Both the position numbers and the translations under genes were made by a program. Source: an uncultured Faecalibaculum sp. (lineage in GTDB: Bacteria; Bacillota_I; Bacilli_A; Erysipelotrichales; Erysipelotrichaceae). Taken from it: a stretch of DNA of 41,492 bases. Under the pieces are notes generated by a model. It searched no databases, was not told the DNA's origin, and saw only the letters and a program-made list of their open reading frames with translations. The DNA lies in contig NZ_CAJUPA010000022.1 of NCBI RefSeq assembly GCF_910588395.1, positions 1 to 41,492 of the forward strand, given 5' to 3'. This document shows, piece after piece, positions 6,500-12,345 of this stretch; the stretch's first letter is position 1; each line of letters begins with the position of its first letter.

Positions 6500-6560
6500 C
6501 ACAAAACGTGTTGACACACATAATGTGGAGTTGTAGTATGAAGACACCACAAAACGTGGT
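6479..6560. promoter_or_regulatory. Operator array O1-O4 of the lysis-lysogeny switch
   Basis: Four 13-base copies of a dyad with consensus MCAC-n5-GTGK: ACACGGAATGTGT (6479-6491), ACACAAAACGTGT (6499-6511), ACACATAATGTGG (6516-6528) and CCACAAAACGTGG (6547-6559, extending to a 15-base dyad). Centres are 20, 17 and 31 bases apart. They cover both divergent promoters, as expected for sites shared by the repressor and the Cro-like protein. Confidence 0.88.
6511..6539 (+). promoter_or_regulatory. Early lytic promoter (PR-like)
   Basis: A consensus TTGACA (6511-6516) and TAGTAT (6534-6539) are exactly 17 bases apart. O2 abuts the -35, O3 fills the spacer and O4 lies just downstream, so bound repressor would block polymerase. 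It drives the Cro-like gene and the early genes. Confidence 0.85.
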
Positions 6561-6577
6561 TAGAAAGGAGATGAACT

Positions 6578-6778
6578 ATGGATCCACAGGAAATTGGAAC
6601 TGCTCTCAGAGAGCTGAGAGGCATGAAAACAGTAAAAACAGTGGCTCATGCTCTTGGGGTGACTGAAAGCGCAGTCACCAACTGGGAGAATGGAATCCGC
6701 GTTCCTCGTGACGAGTTAAAGAAGCGGATTGCAGACTATTACGGGGTGAAAGCCGGAGAAATTTTTTTTGACGAGTGA
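6578..6778 (+). CDS. Cro-like XRE-family regulator
   Basis: A 66-residue protein consisting of a single helix-turn-helix domain; the recognition helix lies near VTESAVTNWENG (about residues 29-40). It starts after AGAAAGGAGATGAACT, downstream of the strong early promoter, and is the first gene of the lytic transcript. Position opposite the repressor and across shared operators gives the Cro-like role: it would turn down repressor and early transcription after induction. Its C-terminal tail (AGEIFFDE) is short, with no peptidase domain. A fifth operator copy follows the stop codon by two bases. Confidence 0.85.
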   Translation: MDPQEIGTALRELRGMKTVKTVAHALGVTESAVTNWENGIRVPRDELKKRIADYYGVKAGEIFFDE

Positions 6779-6780
6779 CC

Positions 6781-6793
6781 CCACAAAACGTGG
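6781..6793. promoter_or_regulatory. Operator O5, before the antirepressor gene
   Basis: CCACAAAACGTGG is identical to O4, but stands alone 234 bases away, between the Cro-like stop codon and the antirepressor ribosome binding site. It may allow DNA looping, or let a switch protein act as a roadblock to antirepressor transcription. Confidence 0.8.
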
Positions 6794-6808
6794 AGATAAG
6801 GGGGTGTG

Positions 6809-7588
6809 ATGGAAGTCACAGAGTTCAAGTTCGATTGCTCGAGTATTCGGGTAATCGTTATCAATGGCGAGCCTCACTTTGTGGGGAAGGACGTTGCCGG
6901 GATTCTCGGGTACCAAAACGGTAGTCGAGATATCAACCGGCACACCGATACGGAGGATAGGGACAAAGTAATGCTCAGCGATGGCCGTCAGTTGAAGGAG
7001 ACCATCGTCATCAACGAGTCGGGGCTGTACAGCTTGATTCTCTCCAGCAAGCTGCCGACGGCGAAGCGCTTCAAGCGCTGGGTGACCAGTGAGGTACTTC
7101 CGGCTATCCGGAAGACAGGGTTGTATGCGGTTGACCAGCTGCTGGATGATCCGGATCTGGCAATCAGAGCCTTCACCCAGCTCAAGGAAGAGCGGGAGCG
7201 CAGGAAGGCGCTGGAGCTGACGAACCAGGTGCAGGCTCAGCAGATCGCGGAGCTGCAGCCGAAGGCAAGCTACTACGACGTGGTGCTCAACTGCAAGGAT
7301 CTGCTGAGCATCGGCAAGATCGCTAAGGACTTCGGGAAGTCGGCGGTATGGATGAACCGGTTCCTGCATGAAAAGGGCGTGCAGTACAAGCAGGGTGATA
7401 TCTGGCTGCTGTATGCCAAGCACCAGGACAAAGGCTACACGTCCACAAAGACTCAGCCTTACGCGGGACGAGATGGAGAGATTCACAGCAGGGTCCACAC
7501 GTACTGGACGCAGAAGGGCAGGCTCTTCATCTATGACTTGCTCAAGGATGAGGGGATCCTGCCGGTTATGGAAAGGAAAACTGCATGA
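6809..7588 (+). CDS. Phage antirepressor (BRO-N plus KilAC)
   Basis: A 259-residue antirepressor-type protein. The N-terminal BRO domain spans about residues 3-110 (VGKDVAGILGYQN near 26-38; INESGLYSLILSS; RFKRWVTSEVLPAIRKTG). A coiled stretch (LKEERERRKALELTNQ) leads to a KilAC/ANT domain from about 150 to 258 (SIGKIAKDFGKS, then VQYKQGDIWLLY). Such proteins bind DNA or inactivate repressors and promote lytic growth. I chose ATG 6809, which follows AAGGGGG closely; GTG 6806 is possible. It lies directly after operator O5, which suggests separate control from the rest of the early transcript. It overlaps the next gene by 4 bases. Confidence 0.9.
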   Translation: MEVTEFKFDCSSIRVIVINGEPHFVGKDVAGILGYQNGSRDINRHTDTEDRDKVMLSDGRQLKETIVINESGLYSLILSSKLPTAKRFKRWVTSEVLPAIRKTGLYAVDQLLDDPDLAIRAFTQLKEERERRKALELTNQVQAQQIAELQPKASYYDVVLNCKDLLSIGKIAKDFGKSAVWMNRFLHEKGVQYKQGDIWLLYAKHQDKGYTSTKTQPYAGRDGEIHSRVHTYWTQKGRLFIYDLLKDEGILPVMERKTA

Positions 7589-7776
7589 CAGAAGAAAAGC
7601 TGTCCAGGATACTTAGGGAACTCAAAGGATTGACCTACAGGGACTGGGAAAAAATCCGGTTCGGAGTAGACCGGGTGTTTGAACAAAAAACCCTCCAGAA
7701 GAGGAACGAACTCTACCTGGAGGACCCTGAGGAAGTGGTTGGTAAGATTGCGAGCCACTATCCTTCAGTTACTTGA
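7585..7776 (+). CDS. Small early protein, unknown
   Basis: A 63-residue charged, helical protein (MTEEKLSRILRELKGL at the start, DPEEVVGKIASHY near the end). Its ATGA overlap with the antirepressor stop shows translational coupling. No family is recognised. Coding quality is good and position in the early operon suggests a regulatory or host-takeover role, but nothing in the sequence specifies it. Confidence 0.65.
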   Translation: MTEEKLSRILRELKGLTYRDWEKIRFGVDRVFEQKTLQKRNELYLEDPEEVVGKIASHYPSVT

Positions 7777-7840
7777 ATGGAGATGGGGTTGATTCTGTAG
7801 TGAACCTTCCCTGGATCTGAATCTGACTAAAAAACTCTGA

Positions 7841-7860
7841 AGAAAGGACACATATGGAAA
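7841..7860 (+). repeat. Leader repeat, copy 1
   Basis: AGAAAGGACACATATGGAAA carries the ribosome binding site and start of the 58-residue gene at 7854. Near-identical 20-base copies occur at 8581-8600 and 9141-9160, each at the start of a different gene. Confidence 0.8.
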
Positions 7861-8030
7861 AGGAAAAAGCACTCACCTTATCTCTGAATATCAGGGAAAT
7901 CAAGCAACTGTCTGATGAGCTGCATGCGTGCATGAACGGCTCAAGTATTGGACAAGCCATAAAAAAAGAATGCGAACTGCATGAGGCGATCCGCACACTC
8001 CCTGATTTGAAGCTGACTATAGCTTCCTAG
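7854..8030 (+). CDS. 58-residue early protein, unknown
   Basis: A short helical protein that starts MEKEKALTLSLNIREIKQL, preceded by the repeated AGAAAGGACACAT leader. It has a Cys at residue 26 (HACMNGSS) and another at 40. It ends 14 bases inside the 3' end of the minus-strand deoxyribosyltransferase-like gene, so the two are convergent and overlap. Codon use is ordinary. I do not recognise a family. Confidence 0.6.
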   Translation: MEKEKALTLSLNIREIKQLSDELHACMNGSSIGQAIKKECELHEAIRTLPDLKLTIAS

Positions 8031-8520
8031 GATTAACGCTGATTGAGCCGTTCGGTTCTCTTCTGACAGAAAATGCATCATCCAGGCCCAGTCTAATGTT
8101 TTCAGAATTAGCTGCATTTGATTGGATGAAAGTTTCAAGCTTCCTCTGGAATTCTTTCAGAGAAGAAACTCGGAGTCTGTAGTCGAAACTCCGTATCCCC
8201 GCAATATCGAACGGACGATTATTCGAGGTCTCTGCGTTCCGAATAATTACAAAAGGCTTGTAGGTACGCATCCGATAGCCGAGCTCAAGATAAACGTTCG
8301 GGTTATGGTCGGTCACATCCGCGATCACCATCTCATCGTTGTTCAGATGTTCAAAAATTTCCTGGGCGATGAAAGCTGTAGAAGTCAGTTGATCAGCACG
8401 AATCGGGTTATAGCCTATCTTCTCGCAAACAGGCTTAACCAATCCATGGAAAACATCATCGGCTGCTTCTCTGGTTTTGCTCCCTTCTTCACCAATGGGA
8501 GTTATGAAAAAGCAATTCAA
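8017..8520 (-). CDS. Nucleoside deoxyribosyltransferase/TIR-like protein, possible defence gene
   Basis: A 167-residue protein with the pattern of the deoxyribosyltransferase-like branch of the TIR/SLOG-type folds: CFFITPIGEEGSKTREAADD at the start, RADQL near 41-45, a helix ending HLNNDEMVIADVTDHNPNVY, and NPNVYLELGYRM (73-84) with Glu79 as the likely catalytic residue. Relatives hydrolyse nucleotides or NAD+ and several act in anti-phage defence. It runs against the early operon. The start is TTG 8520, preceded by AAGGAAGGTGATCA. Both ends touch plus-strand genes: it overlaps one by 14 bases and starts 73 bases from the next. Expression from the lysogen would fit a superinfection-exclusion role, but that is inference. 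Confidence 0.7.
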   Translation of the reverse strand: MNCFFITPIGEEGSKTREAADDVFHGLVKPVCEKIGYNPIRADQLTSTAFIAQEIFEHLNNDEMVIADVTDHNPNVYLELGYRMRTYKPFVIIRNAETSNNRPFDIAGIRSFDYRLRVSSLKEFQRKLETFIQSNAANSENIRLGLDDAFSVRREPNGSISVNPRKL

Positions 8521-8529
8521 ATGATCACC

Positions 8530-8566
8530 TTCCTTTCACAAATCAAGTTTATCTGAGCGAAAGGAA
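8530..8566. repeat. Inverted repeat spanning a divergent start region
   Basis: TTCCTTTC (8530-8537) and GAAAGGAA (8559-8566) are perfect inverted arms with a 21-base loop, between the divergent starts at 8520 (minus) and 8594 (plus). The arm on the minus strand contains the ribosome binding site of the TIR-like gene. Tighter versions occur at 9118-9136 and 10362-10380. Confidence 0.6.
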
Positions 8567-8580
8567 AGACACAACCGCCT

Positions 8581-8600
8581 AGAAAGGACACACATGGAAG
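8581..8600 (+). repeat. Leader repeat, copy 2
   Basis: AGAAAGGACACACATGGAAG differs from copy 1 at two positions and starts the 104-residue gene at 8594. Confidence 0.8.
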
Positions 8601-8908
8601 AAGAAAAAGAAAGCCCCACAGCGGCGACCGAGGGATTGGAAAATTACTGTCTGCATCTGTGCAAAGACAGATCTCCGGGATGTCCGCATGAGCCTAATCC
8701 TGAATGTGCTGACTACATGCTGCGTATCAAGGCAGACACCAGGTTCAAGGTATGGGCATGCATACTGCTGATTCTAGCCACTGCTGTATTAGTTGTGTGG
8801 CTATGGTGGATAGGACTGCCACAACAAAGGGTAGAAGAACCGAACCAAAAATGCGTGAGATCGTCTGATTCTTTTTCCAGCGAAGATACCGCACATAACG
8901 AGTGGTGA
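8594..8908 (+). CDS. Cys-rich single-pass membrane protein, unknown
   Basis: A 104-residue protein with a Cys/His-rich N-terminal region (NYCLHLCKDRSPGCPHEPN, residues 17-35, plus Cys38) that could bind a metal, and one transmembrane segment at about 53-73 (WACILLILATAVLVVWLWW). The first residues (MEEEKESPTAATE) closely resemble those of the gene at 9572. The last 55 codons overlap a minus-strand gene on the opposite strand, and the tail after the membrane segment looks low in structure. The start uses the repeated AGAAAGGACACAC leader. Function unknown. Confidence 0.6.
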   Translation: MEEEKESPTAATEGLENYCLHLCKDRSPGCPHEPNPECADYMLRIKADTRFKVWACILLILATAVLVVWLWWIGLPQQRVEEPNQKCVRSSDSFSSEDTAHNEW

Positions 8909-9107
8909 CATAGGCCTTGCGGTCAGATGAGGGAGTCTTATCTGCAAGGGTGTCATGAAACGAATAGCGGACTACAACAAGCTTTGCCTGGAGAAGAGCA
9001 GTTTCGTAAGGACCCAAAACATCAGCATTCCTTCGAAATCGGTAAAGCACATACAATCGAATTCTTTCAGGCCAGAAAAGGTTCAGGTTTGAAAAATCTT
9101 CATTCAT
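8745..9107 (-). CDS. Membrane protein encoded against the early operon
   Basis: A 120-residue basic protein that starts MNEDFSNLNLFWPERI and has a C-terminal hydrophobic segment (about residues 86-108, IFGSVLLPFVVAVLSTIATQL). The cytoplasmic part is rich in Arg and Tyr. The open frame extends upstream to 9188, but that would run into the excisionase-like gene, so I use ATG 9107, with AAAGGAAAT about ten bases upstream. It overlaps the convergent plus-strand gene by 164 bases, with membrane helices encoded on both strands of the same DNA. C-terminal tail-anchored proteins of this kind are often phage-exclusion factors; here the role is unknown. Confidence 0.55.
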   Translation of the reverse strand: MNEDFSNLNLFWPERIRLYVLYRFRRNADVLGPYETALLQAKLVVVRYSFHDTLADKTPSSDRKAYVTTRYVRYLRWKKNQTISRIFGSVLLPFVVAVLSTIATQLIQQWLESAVCMPIP

Positions 9108-9117
9108 CGACTCTATT

Positions 9118-9136
9118 TCCTTTCTTACAGAAAGGA
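9118..9136. promoter_or_regulatory. Palindromic Shine-Dalgarno module, copy A
   Basis: TCCTTTCT-TAC-AGAAAGGA is a perfect inverted repeat that supplies an AGAAAGGA site on both strands, between divergent starts at 9107 (minus) and 9154 (plus). It is followed by TAACAGAAAGG, just as at 10362-10390. Confidence 0.7.
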
Positions 9137-9140
9137 TAAC

Positions 9141-9160
9141 AGAAAGGACACACATGGAAA
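9141..9160 (+). repeat. Leader repeat, copy 3
   Basis: AGAAAGGACACACATGGAAA starts the excisionase-like gene at 9154. It differs from copy 2 at only the last base. Confidence 0.8.
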
Positions 9161-9411
9161 GTACAGCATATTTCAATCCGCTGCTCACTTACACCATTGA
9201 GGAAGTGGCGGACCTGATGCACTGCGGCCGGGAGTCTGTGAACACCTGGCTGGAAACAGGAATCCTGCAGGGCATCAAGACGGGGAAGGCTACGGTCATT
9301 CCCAGCGCAGAACTGGCTCGGTTCCAGACGGAGTACCTGGGGCAGAACGTGTGCAATCTCAAACGGGCGCTGGATGCGCTCAAGGCAGTGAAAGGAAGGG
9401 TAGCAGTATGA
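9154..9411 (+). CDS. Excisionase-like/MerR-type helix-turn-helix protein
   Basis: An 85-residue DNA-binding protein. Residues about 12-60 match the excisionase-family winged helix pattern: YTIEEVADLMHCGRESVNTW, then a wing-like segment GIKTGKATVIPSAELARF. Such proteins bend DNA for excision, or act as small regulators. Its distance from the integrase (about 6 kb) and place in the early operon would fit either. It starts at ATG 9154 with the third copy of the repeated leader and ends in an ATGA overlap with the next gene. Confidence 0.75.
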   Translation: MESTAYFNPLLTYTIEEVADLMHCGRESVNTWLETGILQGIKTGKATVIPSAELARFQTEYLGQNVCNLKRALDALKAVKGRVAV

Positions 9412-9575
9412 CTGAAATTGAAAAGACAAGATTCGCTGTGGACTGCCTGGGAGCTTACCTGCGCGTCTACTTCATGGCCAAAGAGGACAAGCCGGCTGAC
9501 GAGATCAGCAGTCAGCTTATCAAAGAAATTCAGGACAAGCTGAACAACCTGGAATCACAGGAGGCAGCGGAATGA
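9408..9575 (+). CDS. 55-residue early protein, unknown
   Basis: A short acidic protein (MTEIEKTRFAVDCLGAYL at the start; a helical second half with ELIKEIQDKL-like spacing). ATG 9408 overlaps the previous stop as ATGA, and GGAAGGG lies eight bases upstream. The frame remains open upstream inside the previous gene but the internal ATG is the natural start. Coupled on both sides by ATGA overlaps. No family recognised. Confidence 0.6.
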   Translation: MTEIEKTRFAVDCLGAYLRVYFMAKEDKPADEISSQLIKEIQDKLNNLESQEAAE

Positions 9576-9958
9576 CAGAAGAAAAGAAAAATCCCTCAGC
9601 GGCAACTGAGGTGGCAGAAAGGCTTGTAGATACGGCTTACGGAATGTGTGAACACATGCTGAAAGCCTGTCTGAAGGATCTGACTTATCCACAGATCCCC
9701 GAAGCCCCGCTGGAGAACAGGGCGGCGGTAGCCCATCTCACACGGATTTCAGCCTATTTCAGGTTGGCGGCCTTCCTCAAACTGTTTGTGGGAAAGAAGC
9801 TTACATCCAGGGAGATGCATGAGCTGGATTCATTCCTTGTTACGGAGACTCAGCAGATGTATGCAAGCAAACTCAAAGTGCCGACATTCGTGACGAGCCT
9901 GCTTCGGAGCATTCAGAAAATGTTAGATGAAGAAGAACTGAACAGCTTCCAGAGCTAG
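9572..9958 (+). CDS. 128-residue early protein, unknown
   Basis: A mostly helical soluble protein whose first residues (MTEEKKNPSAATEVAERL) resemble the start of the gene at 8594. It begins in an ATGA overlap with the previous gene. Its last 12 codons overlap the 3' end of a convergent minus-strand gene by 36 bases. No motif or family is recognised. The shared N-terminal peptide suggests duplication or a conserved leader. Confidence 0.6.
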   Translation: MTEEKKNPSAATEVAERLVDTAYGMCEHMLKACLKDLTYPQIPEAPLENRAAVAHLTRISAYFRLAAFLKLFVGKKLTSREMHELDSFLVTETQQMYASKLKVPTFVTSLLRSIQKMLDEEELNSFQS

Positions 9959-10351
9959 AGTTCCCAGCGCTATCAGAACTGATATCCAGGCGATACAACG
10001 GGAACGGCGAGCATCTATATCTGCTGACAGGGCATCTTTCTGAGCTTGGTCTGCAATCTGGCGAAGATGCTTAAGCTCTTCCTCGTACTTCTGTTCGTGG
10101 GCAAGAGCAACACGCTCGTTTTCAAGGTAAGCTCTGCCAGATTCACTGATTCCCCATATGGATGGGAAGTAGCCCATATCATTTTTCTCTGGATCGTAGT
10201 CCTCGTAATAGTCAAAGGCATCTATGTATTTGATTTTACTCAAGTAATCAATGGCGTTCTGATCCTCCGGAGAAAGACGGGGATAGTCATCCCGGGCTTG
10301 TTGCTCAAGGCTATGCAGGATAGCTGATTGCCGAGGACTTAATAGGTCCAT
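9923..10351 (-). CDS. Tail-anchored membrane protein with winged-helix-like N-terminus
   Basis: A 142-residue protein: an N-terminal part (SPRQSAILHSLEQQ, then a Tyr/Asp-rich stretch and GISESGRAYLENE) that resembles the winged-helix plus ESG-R-AYL pattern of small phage membrane proteins, a charged helix (about 80-115) and a C-terminal transmembrane segment (IAWISVLIALGTLALEAV). I chose ATG 10351, after AAAGGAG; the longer frame starts seven codons earlier without a site. It runs against the early operon, like the genes at 8017 and 8745. A lysogenic, membrane-linked role such as exclusion is possible, but this is inference. Confidence 0.65.
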   Translation of the reverse strand: MDLLSPRQSAILHSLEQQARDDYPRLSPEDQNAIDYLSKIKYIDAFDYYEDYDPEKNDMGYFPSIWGISESGRAYLENERVALAHEQKYEEELKHLRQIADQAQKDALSADIDARRSRCIAWISVLIALGTLALEAVQFFFI

Positions 10352-10361
10352 AATCAAAATC

Positions 10362-10380
10362 TCCTTTCTCAAAGAAAGGA
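10362..10380. promoter_or_regulatory. Palindromic Shine-Dalgarno module, copy B
   Basis: TCCTTTCT-CAA-AGAAAGGA is a perfect inverted repeat between divergent starts at 10351 (minus) and 10399 (plus). Apart from its 3-base loop it matches copy A, and it too is followed by TAACAGAAAGG. Confidence 0.7.
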
Positions 10381-10398
10381 TAACAGAAAGGGGAAATC

Positions 10399-10548
10399 AT
10401 GACACTTGATGCTGGAACGACCAGCATGCTCGCAAGAGCCATCACAGCTGAAAAGCTGACGAACTTCTATGCGGATCCGAAAAACTTGGCCGGATTCGAA
10501 GCCTGGAAGGCAGCGAGAGATAAGGCGAAGGAGAAAGCAGATGACTGA
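10399..10548 (+). CDS. 49-residue early protein, unknown
   Basis: A small helical protein beginning MTLDAGTTSMLARAIT and ending in a Lys/Ala/Glu-rich tail. ATG 10399 follows AGAAAGGGGAAATC. It overlaps the next gene by 8 bases. The compact alternating pattern is like small phage proteins kept for host interaction, but I recognise no family. Confidence 0.6.
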   Translation: MTLDAGTTSMLARAITAEKLTNFYADPKNLAGFEAWKAARDKAKEKADD

Positions 10549-10750
10549 ATCTGACAAAAAAGAATTTCTGGAGCTGGTGAAACGTGCGGAATTCGTCATT
10601 GAGTGGGGTTCTGCCACCCGTACAGAGGAAGAGCTGCGCGATCCGGAATATACAGGGAGCTGTCTGGTGGACATAGTGGAGAGCTTAATTGCCTTGCTGC
10701 CCCTGCTGACAAAGCTGCGAGAGCTGTTGGAAAAGGAGGAAAGCCGATGA
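10541..10750 (+). CDS. 69-residue early protein, unknown
   Basis: An acidic helical protein (MTESDKKEFLELVKRAEF at the start and a Leu-rich C-terminal helix, LIALLPLLTKLRELLEKE). ATG 10541 is supported by AAGGAGAAAGC. The frame is open further upstream in the previous gene, but that part is a shadow. It ends in an ATGA overlap with the next gene. Function unknown. Confidence 0.65.
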   Translation: MTESDKKEFLELVKRAEFVIEWGSATRTEEELRDPEYTGSCLVDIVESLIALLPLLTKLRELLEKEESR

Positions 10751-10935
10751 TTCCGGAATTCTATGACAACTGGCGGCAAGAGGCTGACCGTCAGGAGATT
10801 CTTGCTCAGCAGGAGGCTGAGCGGCAGCAGAGAAGAGAACTGGTGGATGACATCCTGATGTATGTCGGCATCCCACTGCTGGTGGCTGCAGTGCTGGCGG
10901 CACCTACTGTGTGCCGGGTGGTTTTTGGAGGATAA
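10747..10935 (+). CDS. 62-residue membrane protein, unknown
   Basis: A charged, Gln/Arg/Glu-rich N-terminal helix (about residues 5-35) followed by one transmembrane segment (YVGIPLLVAAVLAAPTVCRVV) at the C-terminus. ATG 10747 overlaps the previous stop as ATGA and AAAGGAGGAAAG gives a strong site. A type II tail-anchored arrangement. No family recognised. Confidence 0.65.
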   Translation: MIPEFYDNWRQEADRQEILAQQEAERQQRRELVDDILMYVGIPLLVAAVLAAPTVCRVVFGG

Positions 10936-10938
10936 GAA

Positions 10939-11139
10939 ATGGAATACGGAGAAAACCTGGTAAAAATCGTGAACTGCTTCGAGACCATCATTGATTACTT
11001 CACGGATGATATCGGCCGGGAACTGACAAACGTGGCTATGCCTCTGAACACAACAGAGGAATTCCTGCTGCAGGTCCAGGATGCAGTGCATCGGCTGAAC
11101 GATGCTCGAATCGCAATTGAGGACCTCTACCATGATTGA
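10939..11139 (+). CDS. 66-residue early protein, unknown
   Basis: An acidic, helical protein (MEYGENLVKIVNCFETII; later FLLQVQDAVHRLNDARIAIE) with no recognisable motif. It starts three bases after the previous stop codon, preceded by TTGGAGGATAAGAA, and its end overlaps the next gene by 8 bases. Confidence 0.65.
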   Translation: MEYGENLVKIVNCFETIIDYFTDDIGRELTNVAMPLNTTEEFLLQVQDAVHRLNDARIAIEDLYHD

Positions 11140-11323
11140 ATACCAGATCATCAAAGAGAAAGGCGGATACCGCATCTGGGAGCACACGCAGTACCAGCGG
11201 GGAGGAGCTTCCACAGATGACCTCAAGCCGCTTGAACTCTATGACGAATACTATCAGGCGGCACTTGCCCGTGTGGATCTGTACCGTAAGCTACCAGCTG
11301 CGGAGCTGTGGAAGGAAGAATGA
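11132..11323 (+). CDS. 63-residue early protein, unknown
   Basis: MIEYQIIKEKGGYRIWEHTQ at the start suggests a beta-hairpin, followed by an acidic helical part (LYDEYYQAALARVDLYRKL). ATG 11132 lies after GAGGACCTCTACC, inside the end of the previous gene. Ends in an ATGA overlap with the next gene. Function unknown. Confidence 0.6.
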   Translation: MIEYQIIKEKGGYRIWEHTQYQRGGASTDDLKPLELYDEYYQAALARVDLYRKLPAAELWKEE

Positions 11324-11493
11324 ACGAAATTGAAATCAGTAAGCAGCGGTCAGTGATTGCCCAGCGGCACCATGACCTGTACCAGGCAAAAATCCACGGT
11401 GCGGGTTTCGCCAAAATCGAAAAGCTCCGGAAGCAGCTGCTGGCGGAGGAAAAGAAACTGAACCGGATGCTTTTTGTGGAAGCGTCGAAATGA
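11320..11493 (+). CDS. 57-residue basic coiled-coil-like protein
   Basis: A Lys/Glu/Leu-rich helical protein (MNEIEISKQRSVIAQRHHDL; then AKIEKLRKQLLAEEKKLNR). ATG 11320 is coupled to the previous gene by ATGA. It is the last gene of this cluster, followed by a gap of 227 bases. No family recognised. Confidence 0.6.
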   Translation: MNEIEISKQRSVIAQRHHDLYQAKIHGAGFAKIEKLRKQLLAEEKKLNRMLFVEASK

Positions 11494-11499
11494 GTACGT

Positions 11500-11524
11500 A
11501 AAAAAGTCCTGCGAATAGCAGGAC
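11500..11524 (-). terminator. Terminator facing the minus strand
   Basis: GTCCTGC (11506-11512) pairs with GCAGGAC (11518-11524); on the minus strand it is followed by TTTTTT. No minus-strand gene lies to the right that it could serve, so it may stop antisense transcripts. The remaining gap to 11720 contains only a loose CTTACC/GGTAAG dyad (11546-11573) and an AT-rich TATATATATT patch. Confidence 0.6.
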
Positions 11525-11720
11525 CCAACTAAACCAACCAAATCTTACCACAACAGTGTCAGGTCGGTAAGGCCGGGAGAAGTAAAGGCGGTGTAAGAGT
11601 GTGCCGTTTACATATATATATTCTACGCAGTTCTCCTATTTAGCATATCAGCCGCCTGTGGCACCACTTCGCCGGCATTACGGGCCTGGCACTGATTTTC
11701 CACAAACGAAAGGGAAACCT

Positions 11721-12122
11721 ATGACAGATAAATACAGTGTGTATTCGGACTTCGATGTTCAGAAGCACAAGAAACACTTCGTGGATTATCTGGAAGTGAT
11801 AATCCATCCCGACGGCTCTGTGCACTATGCAGTGCCAAGCCATCAGGAGTATCTGATTCGATACCTCTGCAGGAAGAGAAGGATTACCCGGGAGCAGCTG
11901 GCGCAGAGATGCCCCAGAAGTTATTACGGTGACTTCATGACCTGGCTGTGTATGCAGAGCGGATGCCTATGCGTCTGGTCTTCGCTGATCAGAGGCGTGT
12001 CTCTCACACATGCACAGGTAAAGACTCTCGATAAGCTCAAAGCAGAGGGGGTGCTGCATCTGGATATGACAGACCCGGACCCCTACAGATTCAGGGAGGA
12101 ACGAAATGCCTGTGCCTACTGA
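11721..12122 (+). CDS. Hypothetical phage protein
   Basis: A 133-residue protein with an N-terminal beta-like part (VIIHPDGSVHYAVPSHQEYL) and a helical remainder with CRKRRITREQLAQRCP. The HPDG-x-x-x-YAVPSHQE motif is familiar from uncharacterised phage proteins. I use ATG 11721, after GAAAGGGAAACCT; the open frame starts 40 codons earlier without a site. The cysteines (CMQSGCLCVW) might bind metal. Function unknown. Confidence 0.65.
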   Translation: MTDKYSVYSDFDVQKHKKHFVDYLEVIIHPDGSVHYAVPSHQEYLIRYLCRKRRITREQLAQRCPRSYYGDFMTWLCMQSGCLCVWSSLIRGVSLTHAQVKTLDKLKAEGVLHLDMTDPDPYRFREERNACAY

Positions 12123-12345
12123 CGGAAGGATGACACTGGATGGCGGGTTTACCATCCAGTGTCTGGAATGGAAAAAATCCCCAGTTTACAGCTTAGTCAA
12201 GGACAGAACCGTTGTCGCTTACTTTGACTCAATGAAAGGTGCGCTGAGTCTTTACAACCGAATCCGCAGGACTGAGATACAGCCGGATACGAAGATGCTG
12301 GAGGCTTTCCAGCGGGCGGAGTCCTACGCCAGGGAGTGGGAATGA
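12106..12345 (+). CDS. 79-residue hypothetical protein
   Basis: A small mixed alpha/beta protein (GGFTIQCLEWKKSPVYSLVK; then a helix near SMKGALSLYNRIRR). ATG 12106 has AGGAACG upstream. It overlaps the previous gene by 17 bases and the next by 4. No family recognised. Confidence 0.6.
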   Translation: MPVPTDGRMTLDGGFTIQCLEWKKSPVYSLVKDRTVVAYFDSMKGALSLYNRIRRTEIQPDTKMLEAFQRAESYAREWE

